A stretch of 64,000 nucleotides of DNA from Clostridia bacterium. GTDB lineage: Bacteria > Bacillota > Clostridia > Lachnospirales > Lachnospiraceae. A program made the translations under genes and the position numbers. The stretch is from positions 186,001 through 250,000 of the forward strand of contig CAJTAT010000004.1 of the NCBI GenBank assembly GCA_910574475.1. Reading direction: 5' to 3'. Under the pieces are notes generated by a model that ran no database searches, was not told the DNA's origin, and was given only the letters and a program-made list of their open reading frames with translations. How positions within the stretch are numbered: the stretch's first letter is position 1; each line of letters opens with the position of its first letter. Positions 1 to 7,980 of this stretch are shown here, piece after piece.

Positions 1-3
1 CAA

Positions 4-1047
4 ATGAAAAACCAGGCTGTTGTAATGACAGATACGAGAGTATTCGAGATTCAGGATGTTCCTATGCCAGAGATTGGAGATGATGAAGTAGGAATTGCTG
101 TAAAGGATGTAAGTATCTGCGGTTCCGATATGCATTTCTTTGACGGCGGGGCATATAGTATTTTTCCAAAAGAGACGGCCCTTCCCTTTGTCTTGGGGCA
201 TGAAGTGGGAGGCGAAGTCTATGCTGTGGGAAAGAATGTGAAAAATGTAAAAATAGGCGACAGGGTAGCGGTTGAGCCTGGTGTACCTTGCGGAAAATGT
301 GATTACTGCCGCAGCGGACGCTACAATCTCTGCCCGGATGTGGTTTTTTTGGCCACTCCCCCAGTGCAGGGAGCCCTGAAACGTTATATTTCTTACCCGG
401 CTCATTCGGTATATACAATCCCAGACAATATGTCCACTATGGAGGCGGCTCTCTGCGAGCCATTGTCTGTGGGATTGAGTGCAGTGCGGACCGGAGAGGT
501 GACAGTAGGCTCCTCTGTAGTGATTTTAGGAGGAGGATGTATTGGACTATGTACACTGCTGGCAGCTAAGGCTTATGGAGCCACAAGAATTATAGTTACG
601 GATTTGTTTGATTTCCATTTAGAGAAAGCTTTGGAGCTGGGAGCAACGGATGTGGTGAACTCCAAGAACGAAGATGCTGTGGCCAAGATTCAGGAGCTTA
701 CCGGAGGGAAAGGCGTTGATGTGGTATTTGAGACGGCGGGCTCACCCTATACGGCAGCTCAGACCAGTGAGATCGTGGGTCGCGGCGGCACTATTATCAT
801 GGTGGGGAATATTATGCAGGAGACCCCATTCTCCTTCCGCAATATGTACAAGAAAGGCGCCACATTAAAGAGCATTTTCCGCTATTGCAATACATACCCC
901 ATTGCCATTCAGGCCATTGCTAGCGGCCGCATTGATGTAAAGAAAATAGTCTCTGCTGAGTTTGACTTTGAACACAGCCAGGCCGCATTTGAAGAAGCAA
1001 CTGACAACAAAGTAAACTGCGTCAAAGCAGTAATCCATGTAGAATAA
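4..1047 (+). CDS. Zinc-dependent polyol (sorbitol/xylitol-type) dehydrogenase, MDR family
   Basis: A 347-residue medium-chain dehydrogenase/reductase, expected to oxidise a polyol hydroxyl to a ketose with NAD(P)+ in the cytosol. Catalytic zinc ligands are visible as C39 and the H66-E67 pair. A structural zinc lobe has four cysteines (C96, C99, C102, C110). A Rossmann GGGCIG motif lies near residue 175. Length and motif order fit the sorbitol/xylitol dehydrogenase branch. Only three bases precede the ATG, so the ribosome site and any upstream operon genes are outside the window. It is followed by the duplicated structured element and then transketolase genes, which suggests it feeds a ketose into that pathway. 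The exact substrate cannot be read from sequence. Confidence 0.85.
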   Translation: MKNQAVVMTDTRVFEIQDVPMPEIGDDEVGIAVKDVSICGSDMHFFDGGAYSIFPKETALPFVLGHEVGGEVYAVGKNVKNVKIGDRVAVEPGVPCGKCDYCRSGRYNLCPDVVFLATPPVQGALKRYISYPAHSVYTIPDNMSTMEAALCEPLSVGLSAVRTGEVTVGSSVVILGGGCIGLCTLLAAKAYGATRIIVTDLFDFHLEKALELGATDVVNSKNEDAVAKIQELTGGKGVDVVFETAGSPYTAAQTSEIVGRGGTIIMVGNIMQETPFSFRNMYKKGATLKSIFRYCNTYPIAIQAIASGRIDVKKIVSAEFDFEHSQAAFEEATDNKVNCVKAVIHVE

Positions 1048-1058
1048 CTATAAATTAC

Positions 1059-1272
1059 GGAACTTAAAACAGCGAAGTCCCGAACAGTGCACAGAACAAT
1101 TTACAGACACAGGAAACTGTGGCTGGAAATTTGTTCTAGATGTCCGTGTACTGGAGGGGCGAAGCGGAACTTAAAAACAGCGAAGCCCCACCCAGTGCAC
1201 AGAACAATTTACAGACACAAGAATTGTGGCTGGAAATTCGTTCTAGATGTCCGTGTACTGGAGGGGCGAAGC
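1059..1272 (+). repeat. Tandem duplicated 107/108-bp structured element in operon leader
   Basis: Two head-to-tail copies (about 1059-1165 and 1166-1272) fill the gap between the dehydrogenase and the first transketolase gene. Each folds on paper into one long hairpin: CAGTGCAC pairs with GTGTACTG, AGAAC with GTTCT, AATTT with AAATT (one bulged base), and an apical stem. In copy 1 the apex is CACAG-GAAA-CTGTG, a GNRA-type loop. In copy 2 it is CACAA-GAA-TTGTG, so a G:C pair became A:T on both sides. The base also holds, as GTCCC/GGGGC in copy 1 and GCCCC/GGGGC in copy 2. A third partial repeat of the flank (GGAACTTAAAATAGGAGG) supplies the ribosome site of the next gene. The reading frame through it is an artefact of the 108-bp period. 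RNA function (processing, stability or regulation) is inferred. Confidence 0.75.
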
Positions 1273-1299
1273 GGAACTTAAAATAGGAGGAATTTAGTA

Positions 1300-2130
1300 A
1301 TGAATGTAAATGAAGTGAAAAAACTTGCGCTGGATATTCGCATTGAAGCGCTGAATATGATGTCAAAGCACGGATTTGGCCATGTGGGCGGTTCTCTCTC
1401 TATCGCTGACGCCATTGCTGTTCTGTACGGTGAACAGATGAAGTATGATCCTCAGAATCCCAAGTGGGAGGCCAGAGATTATCTGGTACTTTCCAAGGGA
1501 CACTGCGGCCCGGCGCTCTATTCTGCCCTGGCTATCAAAGGATTTTTCCCAAGGGAAGAACTTCTCACTATCAATGAAATTGGAACACGCCTTCCCAGCC
1601 ATGCAGACAAGAATCTGACCCCTGGCATTGACATGACTACAGGTTCCCTTGGGCAGGGAGTATCCTGCGCCTTAGGCATGGCTTTGGCTTTAAAAATTCA
1701 GGGCAAGGACAACATGGTATATTCTATCATCGGCGACGGCGAGGCTCAGGAGGGCCAGGTGTGGGAGACATTACTCATCGCCCCCAATAAAGGCGTGAAG
1801 AACTTCATTGTAATGCTGGATAACAATAAGCAGCAGCTGGATGATTTTGTTGAGAAGATTTCTCCTCTGGGAGATGTGCGTAAGAAAGCAGAGGACTTTG
1901 GATGGCATGCGGTAACGGTTGACGGCCATGACGTAGAGGCTATCAATGCAGCCATTGAGGAGTGTAAGGCTTCTGATAAGCCGGGCTTCATCAACCTGGA
2001 GACTGTCAAAGGCAAAGGCTGGCCAGCCAAAGAAGGTGTAAATGGAAACCATGCGCTGCGCGGGCCTGCTTTCGAAGGCGTGGAAGAAGTTCTGGAGAAC
2101 ATGCGCAAAGAACTTGCCGCTATGAACTAA
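1300..2130 (+). CDS. Transketolase N-terminal (TPP-binding) subunit, first pair
   Basis: A 276-residue TPP-binding half of a split transketolase, which moves two-carbon ketol units between sugars with the C-terminal subunit encoded 32 bp downstream. The diphosphate/Mg motif is visible as GDGEAQEG through the LDNN about 25 residues later. The N-terminal histidines typical of the family occur in HGFGHVGG and SKGHCG. Length matches the usual 270-285 residues of split N subunits. The start is set by TAGGAGG about 10 bases upstream; this site sits in a TTAAAATAGGAGG block that recurs before the next two genes. It could also be annotated as a DXS-like N half, but the partner is transketolase-type. 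Confidence 0.9.
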   Translation: MNVNEVKKLALDIRIEALNMMSKHGFGHVGGSLSIADAIAVLYGEQMKYDPQNPKWEARDYLVLSKGHCGPALYSALAIKGFFPREELLTINEIGTRLPSHADKNLTPGIDMTTGSLGQGVSCALGMALALKIQGKDNMVYSIIGDGEAQEGQVWETLLIAPNKGVKNFIVMLDNNKQQLDDFVEKISPLGDVRKKAEDFGWHAVTVDGHDVEAINAAIEECKASDKPGFINLETVKGKGWPAKEGVNGNHALRGPAFEGVEEVLENMRKELAAMN

Positions 2131-2162
2131 AAACAGTGGAACTTAAAATAGGAGGATGAAAA

Positions 2163-3131
2163 ATGAAACTTATATTGAACGAAAATATGGATGATATTGA
2201 GCTGACAAAAGCATATAACGAAGCATTAATTGCTGTGGCAAAAGAGAACCCCAATGTGGTAGATGTGGAGGCAGATGTGGCAAACTGCATTTTCGGGCCA
2301 AATTTCCAGAAGGAGTTCCCGGAGCGTTACATAGACTTAGGAATCTGCGAACAGTCTCTTTCCAGTGTTTCAGCGGGCATGTCTGCAGTGGGAATGGTTC
2401 CCTTCTGCCATACCTTTGCAGTATTTGCATCCCGGAGAATGTGCGATCAGAACTACATTTCCTGTGCATACGCAAAAAATAATGTAAAGATTGTTGCTTC
2501 TGCACCTGGTATCTCTTCTGGTGAGAATGGGGGTACCCATCACGCAAATGAGGATATTGCCTTGGTTCGCCCAATTACAGATATCACCATTATGGAGCCG
2601 GCAGACAGTGCGGCAATGCGCTGGGCAGTAAAAAATGCAGCAGAAAACTTTGGCGTATATTACATTCGCGCAGAGCGCTACGGCCAGAAGCGCATCTACG
2701 CAGACGATGCAGAATTCAAGATTGGCCAGGCAAATGTCATCCGTGAGGGCAATGATGTTACTTTGATTGCAGAGGGAAATCTCATGCTGGATGCCAGTTT
2801 AAAAGCGGCTGACTTATTGGCAGCAGAAGGAATTTCCGCCCGGGTAGTAGACATCTTTACCATCAAGCCCATTGATGTGGATACCATTGTAAAATGTGCA
2901 AATGAGACGGGAGCAATCGTGACAGTGGAGAATCATTCCATCACCGGCGGCCTGGGCAGCGCTGTGGCAGAAGTGCTCGTTGACCAGTTCTGTGCTGTTC
3001 CCATGAAACGTATCGGTGTGCCAAACCGCTTCGGCGAGGTAGGCCAGATTCCTGATCTTCAGAAGGTAATGCACATGACCCCAGAGGACATTGCGGCAGC
3101 GGCTAAGACTGTAATTGGTGGCAAGAAATAA
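2163..3131 (+). CDS. Transketolase C-terminal subunit, first pair
   Basis: A 322-residue pyrimidine-binding plus C-terminal half of the split transketolase. The catalytic glutamate that activates TPP lies in LGICEQSLSSV near residue 60. The distal regulatory-type domain includes VTVENHSITGGLGSAV near residue 255. It must form a heterotetramer with the upstream subunit to be active. The ribosome site is TTAAAATAGGAGG, identical to the block before the preceding gene. Its pairing with a second, different transketolase two genes downstream suggests two successive ketol transfers, or transfers on different acceptors, within one pathway. Confidence 0.9.
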   Translation: MKLILNENMDDIELTKAYNEALIAVAKENPNVVDVEADVANCIFGPNFQKEFPERYIDLGICEQSLSSVSAGMSAVGMVPFCHTFAVFASRRMCDQNYISCAYAKNNVKIVASAPGISSGENGGTHHANEDIALVRPITDITIMEPADSAAMRWAVKNAAENFGVYYIRAERYGQKRIYADDAEFKIGQANVIREGNDVTLIAEGNLMLDASLKAADLLAAEGISARVVDIFTIKPIDVDTIVKCANETGAIVTVENHSITGGLGSAVAEVLVDQFCAVPMKRIGVPNRFGEVGQIPDLQKVMHMTPEDIAAAAKTVIGGKK

Positions 3132-3160
3132 AGTTTCAGTATTAAAATAGGAGGAAGATT

Positions 3161-4297
3161 ATGCAAATGTTCCATTGTCGCGCAAGAGTGCACTACTTCG
3201 ATACGTTTGCGGAGTTTGCCAAAGAATTTGCGCTTTCTGATACGGATTTGATTTTAACTGAAAAAATTATGTTTTCTTCCTTTGTGGAGAAGCTAAACTT
3301 GCCCTGTCATATCATTTTGAAAGATGAGTATGATCCAGGGGAACCAAAGGAAGAAGTGGTAGATGCCATCACTCTGGCAATGAAGGATTTGACTGTGAAA
3401 CGTATCGTGGCAATCGGTGGCGGCTCTGTGATTGATATTGCGAAAATTTTACTGAATAAGAACGTATATCCCTGCAGGCGTTTGATTGAGGGTGAAGTTC
3501 CAGTTGAGTGTGATAAAGAGTTGATTACGCTGCCATCTACCTGTGGGACCGGCTCTGAAGTGACTTACGGCGGTATTTACACCATGAAGGAGAACGGCTT
3601 AAAGACGGCTCTCATGAGTGATCGGATGACTTCAAGCCATGCAGTGCTAGTGCCGGAGCTGATTGAAAATCTGCCATTCCGTATTTTTGTTCACTGTTCT
3701 GTAGATGCTTTGGCTCATGCTATGGAGTCTTATGTATCTGCAACACGTGGAAATGATTTTGCAAGGGCTATGGGCGCCCAGGCCATTAAGTTGATTTTAA
3801 ATGGTTATGCAGATATCCTTCAGAACGGAGAGAATTATCGGAAAAAGATTTGCAAGCAGTTCATTAGCGCAAGCTGTATGGCAGGCTTGGCTGTGAACAA
3901 TGGTGGTGCAGGTCCCGCCCACGCATTGGCTTACCCTCTGGGTGAGGTATATCACATGTCTCACGGGGAATCTGTATACCAGTTCTTAGGTACAGTTATG
4001 TCCATCTACCTGCGGGAAAATCCTCAGGGAGAAATCATTCAGGAATTGGCAGAGATCGTGAGAAAGCCTGTAGAACGGGCCGGATTCCAGGTCAGTGATA
4101 CGAATGTATTTGATCAGATGGAAGCCATGCTTGATAAAGTATTTCCCATGCGGAAGCTTCACGAAGCAGGTATGAAAGAAGAAGAGATTGAGACTTTCTG
4201 CGACAGCCTGATTGAATCCAAGCAAAGGCTGTTGGCTGCCAGCTATGTACCTTTTACAAAAGAACTGATGATAGAAGCTTATCGCAGACGATTTTAG
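3161..4297 (+). CDS. Iron-containing (group III) alcohol dehydrogenase, 4-hydroxybutyrate dehydrogenase-like
   Basis: A 378-residue Fe-type alcohol dehydrogenase, expected to reduce an aldehyde to an alcohol (or the reverse) with NAD(P)H. Visible motifs are the nucleotide-binding GGGSVIDIAK near residue 87, LPSTCGTGSE near residue 127, and the metal ligands in SVDALAHAME and GAGPAHALAYPLG followed by HMSHGES. Length fits the family. Overall it resembles the 4-hydroxybutyrate or sulfoacetaldehyde reductase branches more than butanol dehydrogenases, but this is an impression. It sits between the two transketolase pairs, so a short aldehyde released by transketolase is a plausible substrate. The ribosome site AATAGGAGG is a third copy of the operon block. 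Confidence 0.85.
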   Translation: MQMFHCRARVHYFDTFAEFAKEFALSDTDLILTEKIMFSSFVEKLNLPCHIILKDEYDPGEPKEEVVDAITLAMKDLTVKRIVAIGGGSVIDIAKILLNKNVYPCRRLIEGEVPVECDKELITLPSTCGTGSEVTYGGIYTMKENGLKTALMSDRMTSSHAVLVPELIENLPFRIFVHCSVDALAHAMESYVSATRGNDFARAMGAQAIKLILNGYADILQNGENYRKKICKQFISASCMAGLAVNNGGAGPAHALAYPLGEVYHMSHGESVYQFLGTVMSIYLRENPQGEIIQELAEIVRKPVERAGFQVSDTNVFDQMEAMLDKVFPMRKLHEAGMKEEEIETFCDSLIESKQRLLAASYVPFTKELMIEAYRRRF

Positions 4298-4318
4298 GAT
4301 TACTGGGAGGTATGAAAG

Positions 4319-5164
4319 ATGAATAAAGAAGAATTAAAACAATTAAAAGTGACAGCGCTTCACTGCAGACAGAATGTGCTGCGTATGATCAAAGCAAATG
4401 GAAGCGGACATCTGGGACCGGCATTTTCCTGTCTGGACATTGTGACTGCTCTGTATTTCCATGTGATGGATGTGGATCCCAAAAATCCTGACAAAGAGGA
4501 CCGTGATCGGTTTCTTCTCTCTGCCGGACATAAAGGAATGGCTCAATATGCTGCGCTGGCAGAAAAGGGATACTTTGAAAAAGAGATTTTGGACACCTTC
4601 GGTCAGTTTAAATGTAGAATTCCAGGCCATCCTGATATGCACAAGCTGCCTGGTATTGAAGTAAACACAGGTTCCCTTGGGCATGGTTTAAATCTGGCCT
4701 GCGGCATGGCTCTGGCACTTCGCCAGGACAAAAAGAAATCCCGGGTATTTGCTCTCATGGGCGACGGGGAGCTGGCGGAAGGTTCCAACTGGGAGGCAGC
4801 AGCAATCGCTGCACAGTATAAGCTTGATAATCTGTGTGTTATTGTGGATGCAAACGGACTTCAGATCAGCGGTCACACAAAAGACGTGATGAGCTATGAG
4901 CCCATTACGGATCATTTCGCGGGCTTTGGCTGGGCTGTAACAGAGATTGACGGCAACAATATGGAAGAAGTGGTGGCAACCTTTGACAAGCTTCCGCTGG
5001 AATCAGGAAAGCCCAATTTGATTGTTGCCCATGATATAAAGGCAAAAGGATTCTCTGAACTTGAGGATCAGGTTGGGTGTCATTACTGGGCGCCGGATCA
5101 GGAGGCGATGGCTCGGGCAGAGAAGGAACTGGAAGATGCGATTAAGGAGGTGCTTGCGCAATGA
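4319..5164 (+). CDS. Transketolase N-terminal subunit, second pair
   Basis: A 281-residue TPP-binding subunit, clearly different from the one at 1300. The TPP motif appears as GDGELAEGSNWE followed by VDANG. The histidine motifs are SGHLGPAFS near residue 29 and AGHKGMAQ near residue 63. Its stop overlaps the start of the next gene by 4 bases (ATGA), so the two halves are translationally coupled and probably made in equal amounts. Two full split transketolases in one operon is more than the pentose phosphate pathway needs. Confidence 0.9.
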   Translation: MNKEELKQLKVTALHCRQNVLRMIKANGSGHLGPAFSCLDIVTALYFHVMDVDPKNPDKEDRDRFLLSAGHKGMAQYAALAEKGYFEKEILDTFGQFKCRIPGHPDMHKLPGIEVNTGSLGHGLNLACGMALALRQDKKKSRVFALMGDGELAEGSNWEAAAIAAQYKLDNLCVIVDANGLQISGHTKDVMSYEPITDHFAGFGWAVTEIDGNNMEEVVATFDKLPLESGKPNLIVAHDIKAKGFSELEDQVGCHYWAPDQEAMARAEKELEDAIKEVLAQ

Positions 5165-6093
5165 GTTATGAAATGTTTGACGCAAAAAAGCTGCTGGGCG
5201 ATACGGTTTACGAGGTAGCAAAAGAGAGAAATGATATCGTTCTTCTCTCCACTGACAGCGCTCCACGTTCAGGGTTTACCACATTTATTGAAAAAATGCC
5301 AGAAGCATATTATGAGCTGGGCATTATGGAACAAGCTGCAATTGGCGTGGGCGCCGGTATGGCTGTGGCGGGCAAAGTCCCTGTATGGTGTGGTCCTGCA
5401 CCTTTTTGTACTGCACGTCCCTTTGAGTTCTTTAAGGTGGACTTGGGATATATGCATCAGAATATGAAAGTAATCGGCCGTAACTGTGGGTTTAATTATG
5501 CTGATCTTGGACCCACGCACTATGGATTAGAGGATTATGGACTGGTGAGAATGATTCCAGATGTGGTAATTCTGGCTCCCCAGGATGCTTCTGAGCTTAA
5601 GGGCGCTATCAAGGCCATGCTAGACTATGTGGGACCTGTATATCTGCGCCTGTCCACAGCGAAATTGCCGAAGATTTTTGAGGAAAAGCCTTTTGAGATT
5701 GGGAAGGGAAACCTGATTGAGGACGGAGAAGATGTGACCATTCTCACTACAGGAGAGATTACAGTAAATACTCTGGCGGCAGTGGAACTTTTGAAGGCTA
5801 AGGGCGTCAGTGTCCGCGTAGTGGGATTGCCGACTATCAGCCCCATTGATACGGATATAATCGTGGAATCTGCGAAAAAGACAGGACGCCTTGTAACGGT
5901 GGAGGAACATTTCACAGTAGGAGGCCTGGGAACTATCGTAGAAGAAATCACGGCTGAGAATTGTCCAGTAAAGGTTAAGAAGATAGGCGTTCCATTTACT
6001 TACATCAGCGCAGGGCCTTACGATGATATGATTCAATATTGCGGTCTGGATCCTGAGAGTATTTGTAATAGTGTAATGGAATTTTTGAAATAA
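5161..6093 (+). CDS. Transketolase C-terminal subunit, second pair
   Basis: A 310-residue pyrimidine-binding and C-terminal half. The catalytic glutamate is in LGIMEQAAIGVGAG near residue 59. The C-terminal domain carries VTVEEHFTVGGLGTIV near residue 243. It overlaps the N subunit by 4 bases. It is the last gene of the operon; a 20-bp-stem terminator follows about 50 bases downstream. It pairs with the 4319 gene, and substrate specificity cannot be assigned. Confidence 0.9.
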   Translation: MSYEMFDAKKLLGDTVYEVAKERNDIVLLSTDSAPRSGFTTFIEKMPEAYYELGIMEQAAIGVGAGMAVAGKVPVWCGPAPFCTARPFEFFKVDLGYMHQNMKVIGRNCGFNYADLGPTHYGLEDYGLVRMIPDVVILAPQDASELKGAIKAMLDYVGPVYLRLSTAKLPKIFEEKPFEIGKGNLIEDGEDVTILTTGEITVNTLAAVELLKAKGVSVRVVGLPTISPIDTDIIVESAKKTGRLVTVEEHFTVGGLGTIVEEITAENCPVKVKKIGVPFTYISAGPYDDMIQYCGLDPESICNSVMEFLK

Positions 6094-6141
6094 TCGTTAT
6101 TTTTAGCTAAGCCCATTTTGAACCTAATTATATATTTTCTC

Positions 6142-6190
6142 AAAATAAGAGCCTGAAAGTCGTAATCCCTGACTTTCAGGCTCTTATTTT
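6142..6190. terminator. Bidirectional terminator between convergent operons
   Basis: A perfect 20-bp stem (6142-6161 with 6171-6190) and 9-base loop, ending TCTTATTTT on the plus side and starting AAAATAAGA, so it gives a U-rich tail in both directions. It closes the transketolase operon and, on the minus strand, the zinc dehydrogenase gene, whose stop codon overlaps the stem edge. Confidence 0.9.
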
Positions 6191-7253
6191 ATTCTATTGA
6201 TCCATTGGGCAAAATCGTCACCTTTACACATTCTGGATCCTGGATATTGGTATCCAGTGCTTCAAAATAATCTTCCAGTGGGTAGGTATGTGTGATGACA
6301 ATGGATGCGTCGATCACTCCATTTGCCAGGGCATCTACACAGCGCTGAAAATGATGGGACTGAAAATTGGACCCCATATAAGTTAATTGCTTCATGATAA
6401 ATTTTCCCATATCCAGCTTTACATGGCGTTTTGATGTGGTTGGGAAGGAATAACCGATAAATTTTCCCTCGCAGGCCATTAAGTCTGGACAGCGATTCAT
6501 CAGCTCTGCATCACCCGTTGTATCAATCACTACATTAGCTCCGTGGGGGAACATGCGCAGGAACTCCTTTTCGTGCTTGCTGTAATCATCGAGATCCACA
6601 AGAATAGGAATAGCGCCTTTTGCAGACACACGGTCAAGCTTGCTCTGAATACAATCAAATACAACAACTTTCTGGGCGTTGGAGTGAAGTGCCAGCTGGG
6701 TAATCAGATTGCCGCTTGCTCCGACGCCAAAGATAGCCACCACATCGCCTACTTTCAAATCTGCATTTTCTATACAGCGCATAGCACAGCCGATGAGTTC
6801 GCAGAGGCTGGCGGCCTTTAAGGATACATGCTCAGGCACATGCACAGCATTACACTCCTTTACCACTGCATATTGAGCCATGGCGCCATTGGTGTTCTGA
6901 CCCATGGAAGAAAAATTTTCACAAAAAGTGAACATGGCCCGCTGACAGTAATAACATTTTCCACAGGGAGTTCCATTGTCTGCGGTAATCCGATCACCTG
7001 GCTTGAAATTGGTGACATTTGCCCCCACTTCTTCTACAATACCTGCAAATTCGTGACCTGGCGTCACGGGATAGCGGCCAATGACGGAACCTTTGCCGTC
7101 ATGATTTTTGTCCGCAGGCTTGCAGATAGAGCTTGCCATAACTTTGATAAGAATTTCATCATCCTTGTACTCTGGGACGGGAACGTCTATGACACCGCCG
7201 TTTGCCCGGCCTGGCTTTTGGTAAACCAGTGCCTTCATTGTGTTTTTCTCCAT
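6189..7253 (-). CDS. Zinc-dependent alcohol/polyol dehydrogenase, MDR family
   Basis: A 354-residue medium-chain dehydrogenase. The catalytic zinc site is C44 with H67-E68; the structural zinc cysteines are C97, C100, C103 and C111; a Rossmann GVGASG motif lies near residue 176. It is only distantly like the enzyme at position 4, so the locus has two distinct zinc dehydrogenases. The start at 7253 follows AAAGAGGG with 7-base spacing. An in-frame ATG five codons later, preceded by GGAG, is an alternative. It is transcribed alone and divergently from the RpiB-like isomerase, with consensus promoters for both in the shared 195-bp gap. Confidence 0.85.
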   Translation of the reverse strand: MEKNTMKALVYQKPGRANGGVIDVPVPEYKDDEILIKVMASSICKPADKNHDGKGSVIGRYPVTPGHEFAGIVEEVGANVTNFKPGDRITADNGTPCGKCYYCQRAMFTFCENFSSMGQNTNGAMAQYAVVKECNAVHVPEHVSLKAASLCELIGCAMRCIENADLKVGDVVAIFGVGASGNLITQLALHSNAQKVVVFDCIQSKLDRVSAKGAIPILVDLDDYSKHEKEFLRMFPHGANVVIDTTGDAELMNRCPDLMACEGKFIGYSFPTTSKRHVKLDMGKFIMKQLTYMGSNFQSHHFQRCVDALANGVIDASIVITHTYPLEDYFEALDTNIQDPECVKVTILPNGSIE

Positions 7254-7304
7254 AGTAAAACCCTCTTTCTTTTCACTCTTACGTTTTAAAGTGTCTATAA
7301 GATT

Positions 7305-7333
7305 ATTATATTGACGAATATTTCATTTGTCAA
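7305..7333 (-). promoter_or_regulatory. Sigma-A promoter for the minus-strand zinc dehydrogenase
   Basis: On the minus strand, TTGACA (7328-7333) and TATAAT (7305-7310) are separated by 17 bp, a full consensus match about 50 bp upstream of the start codon at 7253. Confidence 0.8.
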
Positions 7334-7354
7334 CAATTACAGAACAATATAAAT

Positions 7355-7368
7355 CAGAATATAATCTG
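7355..7368. promoter_or_regulatory. Near-palindrome between divergent promoters, candidate operator
   Basis: CAGAATATAATCTG is a 14-bp near-palindrome placed between the two divergent promoters of the sugar locus. Its position suits a shared operator for the dehydrogenase and isomerase genes. No regulator gene for it lies in the window, so this is inference. Confidence 0.35.
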
Positions 7369-7385
7369 TTATAATCATTTTATCA

Positions 7386-7414
7386 TTGACTTTCAATCAC
7401 TTATGACATATAAT
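7386..7414 (+). promoter_or_regulatory. Sigma-A promoter for the RpiB-like gene
   Basis: TTGACT (7386-7391), a 17-bp spacer and TATAAT (7409-7414) lie about 35 bp upstream of the isomerase start, with AAGGAGGG as ribosome site. Confidence 0.8.
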
Positions 7415-7448
7415 AAAGCTAAGATTAAATATTAAGGAGGGCTTTACA

Positions 7449-7925
7449 ATGAAAATTGCATTTGGTGTGGATCCGGGCGGATGGCCTCTTCATGAGGGAA
7501 TTCTGGAGCATTTGAAAGAGTGCGGCCATGAGGTAATGGATCTTGGCACGACTGATATGGAGACAAATGTAGTTCCCTATATGTATGTGGGAAAGGCAGT
7601 TGCCGAGGCAGTGACAAGCGGACAAGCAGATTTTGGTATTGTTGCCTGCGGCACAGGCATGGGTATCAGCATTGCCACGAATAAGAATAAAGGAGCTCGC
7701 TGCGCACTCTGTGAGAGTTGGTATACTGCACGTGAGAGCCGCATTATCAACAATGCAAATATTATTGCCTTAGGCGGAACCCTGGTTACTCAGCGGATGG
7801 CAAATGACATGATCGATGTATTTTTAGCTACTGAATGGGGAGAAGGACTGCCGGAATTCCGTGTTGAGCGGATTAAAAACGGAGATGCGAATTTCAAGAA
7901 ATATGAGGATGAGCAGTTTGGTTAA
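7449..7925 (+). CDS. Divergent RpiB/LacA-family sugar isomerase
   Basis: A 158-residue aldose-ketose isomerase of the RpiB/LacAB fold. The catalytic cysteine is present in CGTGMGIS (C67-S74), and length fits the family. Two normally conserved histidines are missing: the one after D8 (RpiB reads DH, here DP at 8-9), which contacts the phosphate, and the ring-opening histidine of the RpiB motif SRxHNDxN, here SRIINNAN with isoleucine at residue 100. The DYPxYA segment is also changed (VVPYMY). This argues against ribose 5-phosphate and for a substrate that is already open-chain, such as a C4 sugar. It lies beside two transketolases and two dehydrogenases. I therefore do not call it rpiB. Confidence 0.8.
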   Translation: MKIAFGVDPGGWPLHEGILEHLKECGHEVMDLGTTDMETNVVPYMYVGKAVAEAVTSGQADFGIVACGTGMGISIATNKNKGARCALCESWYTARESRIINNANIIALGGTLVTQRMANDMIDVFLATEWGEGLPEFRVERIKNGDANFKKYEDEQFG

Positions 7926-7940
7926 ATGAGTATATGGAAT

Positions 7941-7968
7941 AGGAGTTGCGCAGGCGACTCCTTTTTTT
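7941..7968 (+). terminator. Rho-independent terminator after the isomerase
   Basis: Stem AGGAGTTGC/GCGACTCCT (9 bp, one G-T pair), loop GCAG, then a run of T, 16 bp after the isomerase stop. Confidence 0.85.
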
Positions 7969-7980
7969 AATACGAAATTA

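Noticed and set aside
1087-1281. Open frame of 64 codons repeated internally
   Set aside because: It is the translation of the 108-bp tandem element (36-codon period). The mutations favour paired stems, not protein conservation, and there is no ribosome site.
4603-4788. Minus-strand open frames within transketolase and HtpG genes
   Set aside because: They are shadows of strongly conserved plus- or minus-strand genes and have no ribosome sites.
7449-7925. Calling the isomerase RpiB of the pentose phosphate pathway
   Set aside because: The ring-opening and phosphate-contact histidines are missing, so the name would mislead.
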